Origin: Pseudomonadota bacterium
GTDB lineage: Bacteria > Pseudomonadota > Gammaproteobacteria > Xanthomonadales > Xanthomonadaceae
DNA length: 64,000 nucleotides
Reading direction: 5' to 3'
Assembly: GCA_023390905.1 (NCBI GenBank)
Contig: JAEWBY010000108.1
Location: 1 to 64,000 of the forward strand
Program-made: the position numbers and the translations under genes
In this document: positions 19,259 through 26,663 of the stretch, piece by piece
Numbering within the stretch: the first letter of the stretch is position 1
Layout of the letters: each line of letters starts with the position of its first letter
Notes under the pieces: model-generated
Told to the model about the DNA's origin: nothing
The model's input: the letters and a program-made list of their open reading frames with translations, nothing else
Databases searched by the model: none

Positions 19259-19786
19259 ATGAACAAGACCGTTTCATTGACCCTGACCTTCGCACTCAGC
19301 GGTCTGTTGACCGTACCGGCCTTCGCCGGCGAATTGAGCGTCAACGTGGAAGTGCCCAAGTTGAACGTGGCCGAGTACCACCGTCCCTACGTGGCGATCT
19401 GGCTGGAAGGGGCGGACCAGAAGGTCGCCGCGAATCTCTCGGTCTGGTACCAGCAGCGCGACACGTCCGAAGGGCACGGCACCAAATGGCTGCCTGATCT
19501 GCGGCAGTGGTGGCGCAAGTCCGGCCGCACGCTGAAAGTGCCGGTCGATGGCGTGACCGGCCCGACCCGCCCGGTAGGCCAGCACGCGCTGAAGTTCACC
19601 GACAAACAAGCGCAACTGGCGCAGTTGCCGCCCGGCCAGTACACGCTGCTGGTGGAGGCCGTGCGCGAAGTCGGCGGCCGCGAACTGGTCAAGGTGCCTT
19701 TCAGCTGGCCGGCCCGGAGCGTGCAGACCGGCAAGGCGCAAGGCAGTACCGAACTCGGCGCCGTCAGCGTCACCGTCAAACCCTGA
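19259..19786 (+). CDS. DUF2271 periplasmic protein, predicted flavinylated carrier
   Basis: This 175-residue exported protein has a signal peptide (cleavage after AFA, residue 23) followed by a DUF2271 domain. Residues 97-104 read DGVTGPTR. This resembles the Dxx[ST]GA[ST] motif on whose last Thr/Ser ApbE enzymes attach FMN (here T103), but Pro replaces the usual Ala. A published genomic survey of ApbE-linked systems associated DUF2271 with flavinylation and with PepSY and DUF4198 neighbours; I rely on memory for that. The context fits: PepSY upstream, DUF4198, ApbE and a flavoprotein reductase downstream. It is likely to carry electrons in the periplasm for iron reduction. Whether Pro102 is tolerated is the main doubt. 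Confidence 0.82.
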   Translation: MNKTVSLTLTFALSGLLTVPAFAGELSVNVEVPKLNVAEYHRPYVAIWLEGADQKVAANLSVWYQQRDTSEGHGTKWLPDLRQWWRKSGRTLKVPVDGVTGPTRPVGQHALKFTDKQAQLAQLPPGQYTLLVEAVREVGGRELVKVPFSWPARSVQTGKAQGSTELGAVSVTVKP

Positions 19787-19810
19787 TTCCCACGAAAGCT
19801 GGAGGTTTCC

Positions 19811-20617
19811 ATGAAGCGTTCCCTCACCCTCGCCATGGCGCTGGCTTCCGCGCTGCCGTTCTCCGCACTGGCCCACAAGACCTGGCTGCAACCTTCGCAG
19901 ACGGTCATCGCCGGAGAAAATCCGTGGATCACCGTCGATGCGGCGGTGTCCAACGATCTTTTCTATTTCAACCATGTGCCGCTGCGCACCGATGGCCTGG
20001 TGATCACCGCGCCGGACGGCAGCAAGGTCGATGCGCAGAATCTGGCGACCGGCAAGTTCCGCACCGTGTTCGACGTCGAGCTCAAGCAGCAGGGCACCTA
20101 CCGCATCGCGGTGATCAACAGCGGCCTGTTCGGAAGCTGGGAAGAAAACGGCAAGCCCAAGCGCTGGCGCGGCACCCCGGCCTCGTTCGCCACCGAAGTG
20201 CCGAAGGACGCGAAGAACCTGCAGGTTTCGCAATCGGTGGGTCGCGTGGAAACCTTCGTCACCAATGGTTCGCCGACCGACACCGTGTTCAAGACCACGG
20301 GCGAAGGCCTGGAACTGGTGCCGGTGACGCATCCGAATGATCTGTTCGCAGGCGAAGCGGCGAAGTTCCGCATCCTCAAGGATGGCAAGCCCGCTTCCGG
20401 CATCGAGTTCGAGATCACGCGCGGCGGCACGCGCTATCGCAACGCGCAGAACGAAATCAAGGTGACCAGTGACGCCAGCGGCGAGTTCAGCGTGACCTGG
20501 CCCGAAGCCGGCATGTACTGGCTCGAAGCAACCACCCAGGACGACGAAACGTCGCTGCCGCAGGCCAGGCAACGCCGACTGAGCTACGTCGCGACGCTGG
20601 AAGTGCTGCCGCAGTAA
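19811..20617 (+). CDS. DUF4198 periplasmic protein
   Basis: This 268-residue secreted protein has a signal peptide ending SALA before HKTWLQPS. The rest is a DUF4198 domain, a family with carboxypeptidase-regulatory-like or Ig-like folds often annotated as nickel/cobalt uptake related. The mature N-terminal His is characteristic of the family and could bind metal. An IRILKDGKPASGIEFEI-type segment (about residues 178-194) marks a second Ig-like module. A strong GGAGG site precedes the ATG. It belongs to the iron-reduction operon; a role as a periplasmic metal or chelate-binding partner of DUF2271 is inferred. Confidence 0.8.
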   Translation: MKRSLTLAMALASALPFSALAHKTWLQPSQTVIAGENPWITVDAAVSNDLFYFNHVPLRTDGLVITAPDGSKVDAQNLATGKFRTVFDVELKQQGTYRIAVINSGLFGSWEENGKPKRWRGTPASFATEVPKDAKNLQVSQSVGRVETFVTNGSPTDTVFKTTGEGLELVPVTHPNDLFAGEAAKFRILKDGKPASGIEFEITRGGTRYRNAQNEIKVTSDASGEFSVTWPEAGMYWLEATTQDDETSLPQARQRRLSYVATLEVLPQ

Positions 20618-20636
20618 TTCAGCGTCACTCGGTTGC

Positions 20637-21614
20637 ATGAAGTCCACTGTTCCAGCGGCGGCGGTCGTGCACGTGCTGCATGGCCAGACCATGGGCACCA
20701 CGTGGTCGGTGCGCGCGTGCGCGGCGGCCGATGCGGATCTGCATGCGCTGCATGCCGGCATCCAGCACGTGCTCGATCGCATCGTCGCGCAGATGAGCAC
20801 GTGGGAGCCTGGCTCGCACATCAGCCGTTTCAACCGCAGCGATGCAGGCCAGTGGCTGAGCGTGCCGCCCGGGTTCATGGCGGTGCTGCGCGGCGCACTG
20901 GCGATCGCCGAAGCCAGCGATGGCGCTTTTGATCCTTCCGTCGGCGCGCTGGTGGGCGCATGGGGATTCGGCGCGCAGGCCGGGCCGTCCTCTGCACCGG
21001 ATTCGGCAAGGCAGGCCTCCGCGCACGGGACCGTGGGCTGGAAGCGCCTGCGGGTGGACGAGGACGCGTCGCGCATTCTCCAGCCCGGTGGCGTGCAACT
21101 GGATTTCTCCGCGATCGCCAAGGGATATGGGGTCGATGCGGTGATCGAACATCTACGCGAAGGCGGACTCGCCGCCGCATTGGTGGAAGTCGGCGGCGAA
21201 CTGCGCGGCTTCGGTCGCAAACCCGATGGCGAAGGCTGGCGCGTGCTGATGGAATCCTCGCCTGACGAAGAAGCCGCGGCCGGTTGGGAGCCGCGCGTGC
21301 TCGCACTGGATGATCTCGCGGTGGCCACGTCGGGCGACCGCTGGCATGCCTACGAAGCCGGCGGCGAGCGCTACAGCCATACGATCGATCCGCGCAACGG
21401 ACGGCCGGTGCCGCACGCCAGCGCCGCGGTGACCGTGGTCATGCGCAGCGCGATGGAAGCCGATGCCTGGGCGACCGCATTCACCGTGCTCGGTCATGAG
21501 CAGGGACTGGCTTTGGCACGGGAACACGATTTTGCCGTGCGCTATGTGATCCGCACGCCGGACGGGTTGCAGGAGCACAGCACACCCGCCCTGGACGCGA
21601 TGCTGCTCGCATGA
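20637..21614 (+). CDS. apbE: FAD:protein FMN transferase (ApbE family)
   Basis: This 325-residue flavin transferase couples FMN from FAD to Thr/Ser in acceptor proteins. Family blocks are HGQTMGTTWSV at the N-terminus, SDGAFDPSVGALV, LDFSAIAKGYGVD (FAD/Mg site), VEVGGELRGFG and HTIDPRNGRPV. No signal peptide or lipobox is visible: the catalytic domain begins about 15 residues in. Most ApbE proteins are exported, so here modification may occur before export, or another export route is used. It lies 19 nt after DUF4198 and overlaps the reductase gene by 4 bp. The likely acceptor is the DUF2271 protein at 19259. Confidence 0.93.
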   Translation: MKSTVPAAAVVHVLHGQTMGTTWSVRACAAADADLHALHAGIQHVLDRIVAQMSTWEPGSHISRFNRSDAGQWLSVPPGFMAVLRGALAIAEASDGAFDPSVGALVGAWGFGAQAGPSSAPDSARQASAHGTVGWKRLRVDEDASRILQPGGVQLDFSAIAKGYGVDAVIEHLREGGLAAALVEVGGELRGFGRKPDGEGWRVLMESSPDEEAAAGWEPRVLALDDLAVATSGDRWHAYEAGGERYSHTIDPRNGRPVPHASAAVTVVMRSAMEADAWATAFTVLGHEQGLALAREHDFAVRYVIRTPDGLQEHSTPALDAMLLA

Positions 21615-23230
21615 GGGCACTCGACGCGCGCCATTCGCTCTCCGTGTGGGGCAACGTGGGCGTCATGTCGCTGCTGCTCGTGATCGCGGTGGTCTTCGCA
21701 CGCCTGCATGCATCGCCGTGGTGGCTGGCTGCTCCGGATGCTTCGGCGACGTGGATCGCGGGCGGGATTGTCGCGACCTACATCGCGTTCACCGCGTGGT
21801 GTCTGCGGCCGCGTGGATCCGCAGTGGACTCGAATGCGGCGGCGGGCAAGGACGTCATCACCGTGGTCCACGCCAGCCAGACCGGCTTTGCCCAGGTGCT
21901 GGCCGAGCGCAGCGCCAAATCCCTGCGCGCGGCCGGTCTGGCTGTCGTTTCGCGCTCGTTGGAAACCGTGACGGCTGAAGACCTGAGCGGACGCATGCTG
22001 TTCATCGCCAGCACGACCGGAGAAGGGGATCCGCCGGATCACGCGCTGGGTTTCGTCCGTCGCGTGATGTCGCAGACACCCGATCTGCATGGACTGCATT
22101 ACGCGGTGCTCGCATTGGGCGATCGCGAATACGACCACTTCTGCGGGTTCGGGATCCAACTGGACGATTGGCTGCGCCAGCATGGCGCGCAGCCGTTGTT
22201 CGATCGCGTGGATGTGGACAATGCCGACGAGAGCGCGCTTCGGCACTGGCAGCATCATCTCGGACAGCTCGGCGGCGTGACCGATCTGCCGGATTGGGAT
22301 ACGCCGCGCTACGAAACGTGGCGTTTGAGCGAACGCCGTCTGCTCAATCCCGGTTCCGTCGGTGGGCCCGCCTACCATCTGGCGCTGCAACCGCCCGATG
22401 GGCTGACGCCAGCGTGGCAGGCCGGTGATCTGGTGGAGATCGGACCGCGCAATTCGATGGAGGTGGTGGCTTCGTTCCTTCGGTCGTGCGGCTGGGAGGC
22501 CGGTGCGCGCATTTCGGTCGATGGCGAAGTGCGGACGCTCGGCGACGTGCTGGCCGAACGCCAGCTTCCGCCGCCCGGCGGCACGCACGGCCGGAATCCC
22601 GAGCAGCTTCTGGAAACACTGCCGCGCCTTGCGCATCGCGAATATTCGATCGCCTCCATTCCAGAGGATGGCTCGATCGAGTTGCTGGTCAGGCTGATGC
22701 AGCGTCCGGACGGCCAGGCCGGGCTGGGCAGCGGCTGGCTCTGCCTGCACGCGCCTATTGGCGGAAACATTGACGTGCGCATCCGCCGCAATGCGAACTT
22801 CCACGCGCCGGCCGCACCGGTGCCGATGATCCTGATCGGCAACGGCACCGGACTGGCAGGGCTGCGCGCGCACATCAAGCAGCGCGCGGCGCAGGGCGTC
22901 GGGCGCATCTGGTTGATGTTCGGCGAGCGCAGTCGCGCGCACGATTTTTTCCATCAACCAGAACTGGAAGCCTGGCAGCGCGCGGGCGTCATCGAACGCA
23001 TGACGCTGGCGTTTTCCCGCGATCAGCCAGAGCGCCGTTATGTGCAGGACGAAGTACGAGCGGCCGCCGTCGAGATCCGGCAATGGGTTGAGGCCGGCGC
23101 GGCCATCCATGTGTGCGGCAGTCTGGACGGCATGGCGCCGCGCGTGGATGTTGCACTCATCGACGTGCTGGGCGAAGCGGTGCTGGATGCGCTGCGGGTC
23201 TCGGGCCGCTATCGGCGCGATGTCTACTGA
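21611..23230 (+). CDS. Membrane-anchored NADPH flavoprotein reductase (sulfite reductase alpha-like)
   Basis: This 539-residue reductase has two N-terminal membrane segments (about residues 14-31 and 45-63). A flavodoxin-like FMN domain follows (about 80-225; HASQTGFAQVLAE and STTGEGDPPDHA bind phosphate and the isoalloxazine ring). A ferredoxin-NADP reductase-type module follows (about 235-539), with REYSIASIPEDG for FAD and IGNGTGLAGLRAHI for NADPH. It resembles the flavoprotein of sulfite reductase, but there is no hemoprotein subunit here. In this operon it probably takes electrons from cytosolic NADPH to the PepSY membrane protein and so to the periplasm. Start and stop overlap its neighbours by a few bases. 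Confidence 0.87.
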   Translation: MRALDARHSLSVWGNVGVMSLLLVIAVVFARLHASPWWLAAPDASATWIAGGIVATYIAFTAWCLRPRGSAVDSNAAAGKDVITVVHASQTGFAQVLAERSAKSLRAAGLAVVSRSLETVTAEDLSGRMLFIASTTGEGDPPDHALGFVRRVMSQTPDLHGLHYAVLALGDREYDHFCGFGIQLDDWLRQHGAQPLFDRVDVDNADESALRHWQHHLGQLGGVTDLPDWDTPRYETWRLSERRLLNPGSVGGPAYHLALQPPDGLTPAWQAGDLVEIGPRNSMEVVASFLRSCGWEAGARISVDGEVRTLGDVLAERQLPPPGGTHGRNPEQLLETLPRLAHREYSIASIPEDGSIELLVRLMQRPDGQAGLGSGWLCLHAPIGGNIDVRIRRNANFHAPAAPVPMILIGNGTGLAGLRAHIKQRAAQGVGRIWLMFGERSRAHDFFHQPELEAWQRAGVIERMTLAFSRDQPERRYVQDEVRAAAVEIRQWVEAGAAIHVCGSLDGMAPRVDVALIDVLGEAVLDALRVSGRYRRDVY

Positions 23231-23820
23231 TCCACTCCGGCAAGCGGCTCCAGCCGGATTGCCAGCAGCTCGCCGGCGCCTTCCAGCGCATGACGCGCGC
23301 GCGGCGTGGCGAAGGGCAGTATCGCGGTGTCGCCGGCCTGCATCGGCGGCAGGCCCGAATCGGCGCCGAAGTTCGCATGCCCGGCGAGCAGATGGATCGC
23401 CCAGCCGACATGCGGGTCGGTGAAGAACAGCATTGATCCGACCAGCGGACGATGCAGAAGTTCGGCGCGTACGGTTTCCCGCCGCCACATCAGGTTGAAG
23501 TCGTGCGTGGGTCCCTCGACCAGTTCGCCCCTCACTTCGCGCTCGCCGGGGAAACGGCAACGTCCGTGCGGTGGCTCCAGTTGGACCGAAGCGCCGTCCT
23601 CGAATCTCAGCCGCAGGCCGTTGCCACGCAGCAGGACCAGTTCGCGCTCGATGCCGGGAAACCGCGAGAAGGATGAATCCTGTTCGATCTCGGCAATCGA
23701 CAACCGCCAGTCCCAGTCATCGTGGTCAGGCACGCGGACGATTTCGCGCGTCCATCCCAGCCCGTTTTTCCAGCGAACGCGGCGGTATTCGTTGGACGGA
23801 ATGACGTGTGCGGTGTTCAC
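23224..23820 (-). CDS. HutD/Ves family cupin protein
   Basis: This 198-residue protein is of the HutD/Ves family, which has a double cupin fold. Recognisable blocks are the N-terminal YRRVRWKNGLGWTREI and WRLSIAEIEQDSSFSRFPGIER, then GPTHDFNLMWRRE. The GTG at 23820 is chosen: it begins the conserved N-terminus and a GGCGAG stretch lies ahead. A longer frame reaching 23880 would run into the hairpin upstream. HutD relatives accompany histidine-utilisation genes, but no hut genes are nearby, so a general role is unknown. It converges on and overlaps the reductase gene by 7 bp. Confidence 0.82.
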   Translation of the reverse strand: MNTAHVIPSNEYRRVRWKNGLGWTREIVRVPDHDDWDWRLSIAEIEQDSSFSRFPGIERELVLLRGNGLRLRFEDGASVQLEPPHGRCRFPGEREVRGELVEGPTHDFNLMWRRETVRAELLHRPLVGSMLFFTDPHVGWAIHLLAGHANFGADSGLPPMQAGDTAILPFATPRARHALEGAGELLAIRLEPLAGVDQ

Positions 23821-23864
23821 GACAGGCTCGCCAGGGGGTTGCCGGATTCTACCCGCACACAGCA

Positions 23865-24089
23865 CATCGCCCAGGCGCATCGGCTGCGTCTGGGCGATGA
23901 GTTACTTCCCTGTCGGCATCCTGCCGAACGCAGACATCCTGTCCGCTCCTGTCCCTGTGCATTCCGCACGTTGATCCCTGAAATCAGTACATCCCTGTCG
24001 GCCTCCTGCCTGTCCCCCCTCGGCATCCTGCCCCTCAGCCGGAATGGTTGCGATCCTGCATCCATCCGGCATGGGTTGTTGCGTACGCT
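23865..24089 (-). ncRNA. Candidate CsrB/RsmZ-like CsrA-sponge RNA (or comEA 3'UTR)
   Basis: On the minus strand there are ten CAGGA or CAGGGA motifs within 154 nt. In plus coordinates they are 24052-24058, 24024-24030, 24002-24008, 23990-23997, 23973-23980, 23951-23957, 23945-23951, 23935-23941, 23917-23923 and 23905-23912. Several sit in short stems with GGA in the loop, such as TCGGCA-GGA-TGCCGA (23913-23927), GACA-GGA-TGTC (23933-23943) and GGCA-GGA-TGCC (24022-24032). This is the arrangement of RNAs that titrate CsrA/RsmA. A strong hairpin (arms 23865-23874 and 23890-23899) follows but lacks a T tract. No clear promoter is seen, so it may be the tail of the comEA-like transcript. No protein frame in this stretch looks real. 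Confidence 0.5.
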
Positions 24090-24431
24090 TCAGCGCCGGA
24101 CCACGGGCGCCGCTGCGGCGGCCGACTTGCCTGCCGCGGTCGCGGCGGGCGGTGCGGCGCTGGCACGCAGTTCGATACGGTCGCGATTGCGTTCCACCGT
24201 TTTCAAACCGATGCCCTTGACCATCGCCAGTTCTTCGGCACTCTTGAACGGTCCGTGTGTCTTCCGGTATTCGACGATGGCCTGCGCCTTCGCCTGACCG
24301 ATGCCATCCAGGGCGGACTCGAGTGTTGCGGCGTCTGCCGTGTTGATGTTCACCTTGTCGGCGGCAAACGCGCTCCCGACCAGCATCAACGACAACACGA
24401 CGGACTTCAGAACTGCACTCAGCGATTTCAT
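24090..24431 (-). CDS. ComEA-like helix-hairpin-helix DNA-binding protein
   Basis: This 113-residue exported protein has a signal peptide ending SAFA (about residue 23) followed by a helix-hairpin-helix domain of the ComEA type (VNINTADAATLESALDGIG, then MVKGIGLKTVERNRDRIEL). The tail is Ala/Pro-rich with a basic end. ComEA proteins bind incoming DNA in the periplasm during natural transformation, so a role in competence is inferred. An AAGGAAGG ribosome site precedes the ATG. Together with pilT and pilU elsewhere in the window it fits a type IV pilus DNA-uptake capability. The GGA-rich RNA-like stretch lies immediately downstream. Confidence 0.87.
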   Translation of the reverse strand: MKSLSAVLKSVVLSLMLVGSAFAADKVNINTADAATLESALDGIGQAKAQAIVEYRKTHGPFKSAEELAMVKGIGLKTVERNRDRIELRASAAPPAATAAGKSAAAAAPVVRR

Positions 24432-24583
24432 GGCTAACCTTCCTTGTGGCTATGGATTGATTCCTTCGGGAAACTTCCGTCTCCTCCGTCGGCCCGGGAT
24501 TCCCTCCCTGAGCTGACGTCGCCAGTCTGGTTCGCCAGTGGAAGCCAAGGTATCGTCCCTGCGCTACGAAAGCTGCCGGGAAA

Positions 24584-24632
24584 CCCCGCAAGTTCGTGTA
24601 GGAAAATTCCTACACGCTGCGGGGCGTAGAAT
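24584..24632 (+). promoter_or_regulatory. Long palindrome overlapping the M20 peptidase promoter
   Basis: A perfect 10-bp inverted repeat, CGTGTAGGAA and TTCCTACACG, lies at 24595-24616 around a central AA. It is nested in outer arms CCCCGCA (24584-24590) and TGCGGGG (24618-24624). A TAGAAT -10 box lies at 24627-24632, 31 bp before the peptidase ATG, so the palindrome covers the -35 region. It looks like a dimeric repressor operator or a leader hairpin. I do not recognise the motif. Confidence 0.55.
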
Positions 24633-24662
24633 GCGGGTTTGCATTCGCATGCTGGAGCTTCC

Positions 24663-26153
24663 ATGGATACCGCCAAGATCGACCGCTACGTCAGTGAAAA
24701 GTGGGATGACGACATCGTCCCGCAACTGGTCGAATACATCCGCATCCCCAACAAGTCGCCGATGTTCGACCGCGACTGGGTGGCCAACGGGTACATGGAG
24801 GCCGCAGTCCAGCTGATGGAACGCTGGGCCCGGGCGCAGGAGATTCCCGGCCTGCAGGTGGAAGTCGTGCGCTTGGAAGGCCGCACACCGCTGATCTTCC
24901 TCGAGATTCCGGCCAGCGGCCCGGAGACCGGGCAGGACACCGTGCTGCTTTACGGTCATCTGGACAAGCAGCCGGAAATGACAGGCTGGGATGCCGATCT
25001 CGGTCCGTGGAAGCCGGTGCTGAAGGGCGACAAGCTGTACGGGCGCGGAGGCGCCGACGATGGCTACGCGCTCTTCGGCTCGCTCGCCGCGATCCAGGCG
25101 CTGCAGGAACAGGGCGCCCCGCATGCACGCTGCGTCATCCTGATCGAGGCCTGCGAGGAATCCGGCAGCTACGATTTGCCCGCCTATGTCGATCATCTGG
25201 CTGACCGCATTGGCCAGCCTTCGCTGGTCGTGTGCCTGGATTCGGGCTGCGGCAACTACGATCAACTCTGGTGCACGACGTCACTGCGCGGACTGGCGGG
25301 CGGCAACTTCACCGTCAAGGTGCTGAGCGAAGGCGTGCATTCGGGTGATGCCTCCGGCGTGGTGCCGTCCAGTTTCCGTCTGCTGCGGCAGTTACTCTCG
25401 CGGCTGGAGGACGAGAACACCGGCCGCATCCTTCCGGACGGCCTGCAGGTGGAGATTCCGGCCGATCGCCTGGCGCAGGCGAAGGAAGCCGCGCGCGTGC
25501 TCGACACCGCAGTGTTCGACAAATTCCCGTTCCTGCCGGGCATGACGCCGATGGCCGAGGATCTGACCGAACTCGTCCTCAACCGCACATGGCGGCCCGC
25601 GCTTTCGGTGACCGGCGTCGATGGCATGCCGCCGCTGTCGTCGGCCGGCAACGTGCTGCGTCCGCATACCTCGGTCAAGCTGTCGCTGCGCCTGCCGCCT
25701 ACGCTGGATGGCAAGCAGGCCGGCGCGCTGCTGAAGGAACTGCTGCTTGCGAATCCTCCCAATGGCGCACAGGTCAGCCTTGATCTGGAAAAAGCCAGCA
25801 CCGGCTGGAACGCGCCGGCGATGTCACCGTGGCTGGAAAAGGCGATCGATGCATCGAGCCGGGAATTCTTCGGCGCGCCGGCCATGTACATGGGCGAAGG
25901 CGGCACCATTCCGTTCATGGGCATGCTGGGCGAGAAGTTCCCCGGCGCACAGTTCATGATCACCGGCGTGCTGGGCCCGCATTCGAACGCGCATGGCCCG
26001 AACGAATTCCTGCACATCCCGATGGGCAAGAAGGTGACCGCGTGCGTGGCGCGGGTCATCGCCGAGCATCACGCCGCGAGCGTGCGTGGCGAGACCATGG
26101 GCGTGGCGGCGGTGGCCGGCGGCGATCAGCACGGCGATCACGGCTGCTGCTGA
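24663..26153 (+). CDS. M20 family metallodipeptidase
   Basis: This 496-residue zinc peptidase is of the M20 (carnosinase/dipeptidase-like) family. The first metal ligand motif is YGHLDKQPEM and the bridging Asp lies in GADDGYALF. The catalytic Glu pair is in EACEESGS, and the lid/dimerisation domain occupies about residues 210-380. A final His ligand is probably in the GPHSNAHGPNEF stretch. No signal peptide is seen, so it is cytoplasmic. The ATG at 24663 follows a GGAG site. The C-terminus ends in an unusual GDQHGDHGCC tail. It is transcribed alone, from a promoter covered by a long palindrome, and ends at a terminator. Confidence 0.9.
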   Translation: MDTAKIDRYVSEKWDDDIVPQLVEYIRIPNKSPMFDRDWVANGYMEAAVQLMERWARAQEIPGLQVEVVRLEGRTPLIFLEIPASGPETGQDTVLLYGHLDKQPEMTGWDADLGPWKPVLKGDKLYGRGGADDGYALFGSLAAIQALQEQGAPHARCVILIEACEESGSYDLPAYVDHLADRIGQPSLVVCLDSGCGNYDQLWCTTSLRGLAGGNFTVKVLSEGVHSGDASGVVPSSFRLLRQLLSRLEDENTGRILPDGLQVEIPADRLAQAKEAARVLDTAVFDKFPFLPGMTPMAEDLTELVLNRTWRPALSVTGVDGMPPLSSAGNVLRPHTSVKLSLRLPPTLDGKQAGALLKELLLANPPNGAQVSLDLEKASTGWNAPAMSPWLEKAIDASSREFFGAPAMYMGEGGTIPFMGMLGEKFPGAQFMITGVLGPHSNAHGPNEFLHIPMGKKVTACVARVIAEHHAASVRGETMGVAAVAGGDQHGDHGCC

Positions 26154-26182
26154 TTGGCGCCAGAGCGTCGCAGGACCGAAGG

Positions 26183-26209
26183 AAGGCCGGCACATGCCGG
26201 CCTTTCCTG
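26183..26209 (+). terminator. Rho-independent terminator after the M20 peptidase gene
   Basis: A perfect 10-bp stem (AAGGCCGGCA with TGCCGGCCTT) has a 2-nt apical spacer, so the true loop is a little wider. A pyrimidine-rich TCCTG follows. It lies 29 bp after the stop. Confidence 0.8.
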
Positions 26210-26282
26210 TCTTGCCGGCCCAATGGTTGAGTCCGCTGCGCTGGGTTACCCTGCGTCCACCCCACTCGACCGGAGCCTTTCG

Positions 26283-26552
26283 ATGGAACAGATTTTTGGT
26301 GGCGGCATTCTCTGGACCCTGCTCATCGGCCTGCTGGCGGGCCTGCTCGCGCGTGCGCTCAAGCCCGGCGACGACAAGCTCGGCATCTTCTGGACCATCG
26401 TGCTCGGCATCGCCGGCGCCCTGCTCGCGCGCTTTGTCGGCGGCGCACTGGGCTGGTACGGACCGGAGGAACCGGCCGGCTTCATTGCCTCGGTGGTCGG
26501 CGCCATCATTCTGCTGATCCTCTACGGCTTGATCCGCAAGAAGAAGGCGTGA
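26283..26552 (+). CDS. GlsB/YeaQ/YmgE family membrane protein
   Basis: This 89-residue inner-membrane protein has three hydrophobic helices (about residues 8-25, 33-52 and 63-83). It has the GLLAGLLARALKPGDD loop and GIAGALLARFVGG glycine-rich motif of the GlsB/YeaQ/YmgE (transglycosylase-associated) family. It ends in a basic RKKKA. Members are induced by stress, but the mechanism is unknown. The ATG at 26283 begins the family pattern. It is flanked by a terminator before and a gap after, so it is likely monocistronic. Confidence 0.88.
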   Translation: MEQIFGGGILWTLLIGLLAGLLARALKPGDDKLGIFWTIVLGIAGALLARFVGGALGWYGPEEPAGFIASVVGAIILLILYGLIRKKKA

Positions 26553-26636
26553 TCACGCGCGCCTGTCGTTCCTCGCGGGCGCTTTCATAATTCTTCATCC
26601 GGATTTCCGGCGTTTCATGTAGGCCGGGTATCGAAT

Positions 26637-26660
26637 GCGGACTCCCAACACGGAGTCCGC
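26637..26660 (+). promoter_or_regulatory. Hairpin that sequesters the ribosome binding site of the serine hydrolase gene
   Basis: A perfect 9-bp inverted repeat, GCGGACTCC and GGAGTCCGC, has a 6-nt loop. The right arm contains the GGAG Shine-Dalgarno sequence and ends 3 nt before the ATG at 26664. In RNA this would hide the ribosome site, so translation may need melting or a factor. Confidence 0.55.
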
Positions 26661-26663
26661 TTC

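Noticed and set aside
24082..24090. A second copy of the suf operator (GTACGCTT) near the end of the ComEA-like gene
   Set aside because: Only one half site, at the 3' end of a gene and without the 7-bp spacer and mirrored arm.
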